Shown in pieces: positions 62,501 to 64,000 of a stretch of 64,000 nt of DNA; the first letter of the stretch is position 1, and every line of letters starts with the position of its first letter. The stretch spans positions 1,984,001-2,048,000 of the forward strand of contig NZ_CP029480.1 in the NCBI RefSeq assembly GCF_003258705.1, read 5' to 3'. This DNA is from Arcticibacterium luteifluviistationis (GTDB lineage: Bacteria; Bacteroidota; Bacteroidia; Cytophagales; Spirosomataceae). The notes beneath the pieces are model-generated. The model worked only from the letters and a program-made list of their open reading frames with translations. It searched no databases and was not told the DNA's origin. The position numbers and the translations under genes are program-made.

Positions 62501-62796
62501 TTAAGATGAATATACAATCTAAATAAATCTGCCCTGGCCTGAGCAGTTACAGCATCAGCATTGTATGTGTTATCGGTAAAAGATGGTGACTGAAACCCAC
62601 TCATTATTCCAATATTAGTACCCGCGTCGCCCTTCCAAGAGAGCCCTGAATTTGTAACAGCCCCTGCCCCGCTATAGCCTTCGAAAGAGCTGAGTATTCC
62701 TAAACTAACTGTCCCGTTAGGTGTTTGACTAAAGCTTACTTTAGAAAATAACACTAGAGCTACAGTAGTTAAAAATAATAGTATATTTTTTTTCAT
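59539..62796 (-). CDS. ice-binding (DUF3494) protein with two ice-binding domains and DUF11 repeats
   Basis: A 1085-residue secreted protein. Signal peptide 1-24; first DUF3494 domain about 28-235 (SLGILSSFEGYSGAGAVTNSG; HAAAFGGGETLLPGVYSIPG; NVFWIAEGAISVAAGAKLKG); second DUF3494 domain about 245-480 with the same motifs (FGGGEILKPGVYFINGAGS; CNVFWIGGAGVATGAIS). Then one cadherin-like unit as in the gene at 57008 (490-585), three DUF11 repeats (590-935; VITYTFAVTNTGSTTLTNVV) and the shared C-terminal domain (945-1085). It binds ice crystals through flat Thr/Ser-rich beta-helix faces. Two domains should raise affinity. Confidence 0.9.
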   Translation of the reverse strand: MKKNILLFLTTVALVLFSKVSFSQTPNGTVSLGILSSFEGYSGAGAVTNSGLSWKGDAGTNIGIMSGFQSPSFTDNTYNADAVTAQARADLFRLYIHLNDLFVTFPGTHAAAFGGGETLLPGVYSIPGAGSLGTNITLDGEGDPNAFFIIKYNGAMTVGANATVTLINNAQSCNVFWIAEGAISVAAGAKLKGTLFAHIGAVGLGAGAELEGRMFTLEGAIVSGADAKVSPPPGICTIPIFCETGCSPAPAVDVLGVLSNFALYTNSGAIANTSTSGIDGNIGTHSGGVSGFASSVVIGDPYTADAITAQAKIDIDSAYIKLMDLPNTVPSAPGVLPEVLNAHTAAFGGGEILKPGVYFINGAGSISGTLTLDGENDPDAIFVFKIAGALSVAAQSKIILANGARRCNVFWIGGAGVATGAISIGAASVLKGTFLSHGGACGSGAGVFLAGRQLSTGGAVNTYSGIVYNNPVCVTSKSLSEPVINAVADTTEAVNGLTGGTTSALTLNDILDGFPVVIGVDSGDVTLTGLTVPAGLTLSIDGTVTIDSNTAAGNYSLTYKICEVTNPTNCDSVTSTIVVSTSSLALVKSGVISGTGTGLLGEVITYTFAVTNTGSTTLTNVVVADTMVGLTISGNPIVYLAGGDSSSAITGTYTITEADIEAGGVTNSALATATDPADNDITDISGTAKNNDLSTVTTVTRSSSIALVKTESVGGTGVLGDVITYSFKVINTGNGALTNVVVTDTMIGLTITGNPIISLAAGDSSSAITGTYTITQANIDAGGVTNSALVTAKDPTDNDITDISGTSIDNDISTVTTISRVSAIALVKTGQVSGTGILGDVITYIFTVTNTGNSTLTNVVVTDTMVAITGSPISSLAPGTIAIAMATYTITQTDIDSGSVTNSALATAKDPDGVDVSDVSGTANDNDTPTVTVTPTLIAALPDFTLTIDIDALGFSMVEPTKDFVVNISEINGAPSDGQVVFQISKGNAFLVNYASNTSNSNVNGGVLVNNTDWEISNNTGFIKMSLKVGATIGANAISKIGFTITRKTGVPTQTTQPITVTIVNSSGLDSRNYNNTYGTVVTAQ

Positions 62797-62878
62797 TTAA
62801 ATGATATTTTTGATTTCTTTTTTTTCTGGCTATAAATTAAGTTCGCTTTTATATTCTTTATAATTAGGTTAATATTAA

Positions 62879-63385
62879 TAAGGCCACGACAGGACCAGAC
62901 AAAAGGACGATTAGACCACAATAAGGGCACGATCAGACCACGACAGGACCAGACAGGACCAGACAGGGGCACGATAAGGGGACGATTAGACCACGATAAG
63001 GGCACGATAAGACCACAACAGACAGGATCACGATAAGGGCACGTTCAGACCACGACAGGACCAGACAAGGGCACGTTCAGACCACGACAGGACCAGACAA
63101 GGGCACGATCAGACCACGACAGGACCAGACAAGGGCACGATCAGACCACGACAGGACCAGACAAGGGCACGAACAGACCACGACAGGACCAGACAGGGGC
63201 ACGATAAGGGGACGATTAGACCACGATAAGGGCAAGAACAGACCACAACAGGATCAGACAAGGGCACGATTAGACCACGATAAAGGGATGATTAGACCAC
63301 GATAAAGGGACGATTAGCCACGATAAGGGGATGATTAGACCACAATAAGGGTACAATTGGCACAATAAAGGCACGATTAGGATAA
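62879..63385. repeat. word-mosaic repeat, 32-bp core unit
   Basis: About 500 bp made of three recurring words, AGACCACGA, CAGGACCAGACA and AAGGGCACGA with variants. In 63033-63200 they form about five regular 32-bp units. It is GC-richer than its surroundings and nearly T-free on the plus strand in the core. No unique spacers, so it is not CRISPR. It lies directly upstream of the ice-binding gene. Confidence 0.9.
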
Positions 63386-64000
63386 GATTTCAGAAAAACA
63401 GATTAGTTCTCACAAACCTTCTTTGATAAACCTCGAAGTTAAAAATATTCCCTATTTGAGAACTTGACATTTGGCTACCACTAAGTGCATTGATTTCAAT
63501 AACTTTGAAATGCGATCTTAGTTGTAATAGGATAAATCATTCCACGAAGTGATTTATATTATTTTAAATCATTTATACTTTGAAATAACGTCTTGCTTGA
63601 TTGCCTTGTGCTTTCTTGATATTTTTTTTTAATTTTCTTAAAATAAACCGTCACTCAGAATCCTACAATCTTAAGCAAGTCTACTTTTTGGTCGTGCTCA
63701 AAGGTGGTTCTTTTAAATGACATAAACCTATTAATAATCATTTCATTGTAAATCCCATTTAAATACTTTAGGCTAAATCAATTTCGTATTTTGTGATATT
63801 AGGGTTTGTAATCATTGGCATTGTGCATCATTAGATTATCAAAAAATCCGTCTTTATGAATTTAGCGATTAATTCGAGACCGTTGCAAAAGGTCGACACT
63901 ATGATATTTTTTTTTGTAAGAGAGGTTTAGCCTTTAGTTTTCTCCTTTTCTGACCTCTTTTTAATGTTTTATTAGCTCCCTTTGAAGCCTATTTTTTCTT
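63386..64000. other. gene-free AT-rich stretch
   Basis: No frame of useful length on either strand. A short minus-strand fragment, MSFKRTTFEHDQKVDLLK (about 63723-63655), and the sequence GAGACCGTTGCAAAAGGTC at 63876-63894 hint at remains of an insertion element, but nothing that can be classified. Confidence 0.5.

Noticed and set aside
62793-63005. Minus-strand 70-codon frame with Trp-Ser-Arg-Pro-rich repeats upstream of the ice-binding gene
   Set aside because: It is only the translation of the word-mosaic repeat; there is no stable frame across the rest of the array and no signal of selection on protein.
62879-63385. Possible CRISPR array
   Set aside because: Repeated words are contiguous or permuted, spacing is irregular, there are no unique spacers and no cas genes in the window.
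63876-63894. GAGACCGTTGCAAAAGGTC as an insertion-sequence terminal repeat
   Set aside because: It resembles the ends of some insertion elements, but no partner end or transposase is seen before the window edge.

Overview
The window reads as chromosomal DNA of a Bacteroidota bacterium, most likely in the Cytophagales. Reasons: AT-rich sequence, promoter -7 boxes of the TAnnTTTG type (before rpsT and elsewhere), hybrid two-component systems with C-terminal AraC output domains, 3-coathanger-type C-terminal domains, GxxExxY proteins and large secreted proteins built from repeats. A tandem ice-binding (DUF3494) protein suggests a cold habitat. Species cannot be fixed from sequence alone.

Region 1 (1-5.9 kb): housekeeping and conserved genes: the 5' part of argS, a lipoprotein beta-propeller, a YicC ribonuclease, a DUF4126 membrane protein, a small secreted protein, and a formylglycine sulfatase broken by a 4-bp tandem duplication.

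Region 2 (5.9-12.6 kb): an accessory hotspot. Two nearly identical 500-bp copies of an ssb gene with its leader bracket a 4.3-kb segment. That segment holds a GxxExxY gene, remnants of a DUF1016 gene and of a Zn-ribbon gene, two cassette-like genes on the minus strand, long attC-like inverted repeats, and an endonuclease-less, probably class C, group II intron. The intron sits at the base of one inverted repeat, in the orientation opposite to the cassette genes. This resembles the group IIC-attC intron arrangement, with no integrase visible.

Region 3 (12.7-31 kb): core genes. These are an SGNH hydrolase overlapping a double-cNMP-domain acyltransferase, a complete MFP-RND-OMF efflux operon, rhodanese, RadC, rpsT, a zinc phospholipase/nuclease-like protein, etfA and etfB, a TPR protein with asparaginase, tRNA-Ser(GGA), a proB-like kinase, an aspartoacylase-like hydrolase and an MDR oxidoreductase. 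An 18-bp perfect palindrome lies in the divergent etfB/TPR promoter region.

Region 4 (31-37.6 kb): a compact six-gene ebo cluster (eboA to eboF): EboA protein, TatD-like hydrolase, UbiA-like prenyltransferase, dehydroquinate-synthase-like enzyme, xylose-isomerase-like TIM barrel and alkaline-phosphatase-like enzyme, with overlapping or near-touching genes. The product of this conserved cluster is unresolved, and it is the most interesting metabolic system here.

Region 5 (37.6-64 kb): a surface-protein locus. Two hybrid sensor kinases with similar output halves but different sensors (7TMR-DISM and Reg_prop propeller) precede an orphan LytTR regulator and two large beta-helix/Ig-like secreted proteins with 3-coathanger ends. 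Paired direct repeats with a 21-bp period, placed like LytTR-binding sites, stand before the LytTR gene and again before the next secreted-protein gene. Then follow a 79-residue-repeat adhesin and three minus-strand secreted proteins that share modules. One of these joins the adhesin tail to tail at a chimeric junction near 56010, and the last carries two ice-binding domains. Upstream of the ice-binding gene is an unusual 500-bp word-mosaic repeat. The final 600 bp contain no gene I can support.
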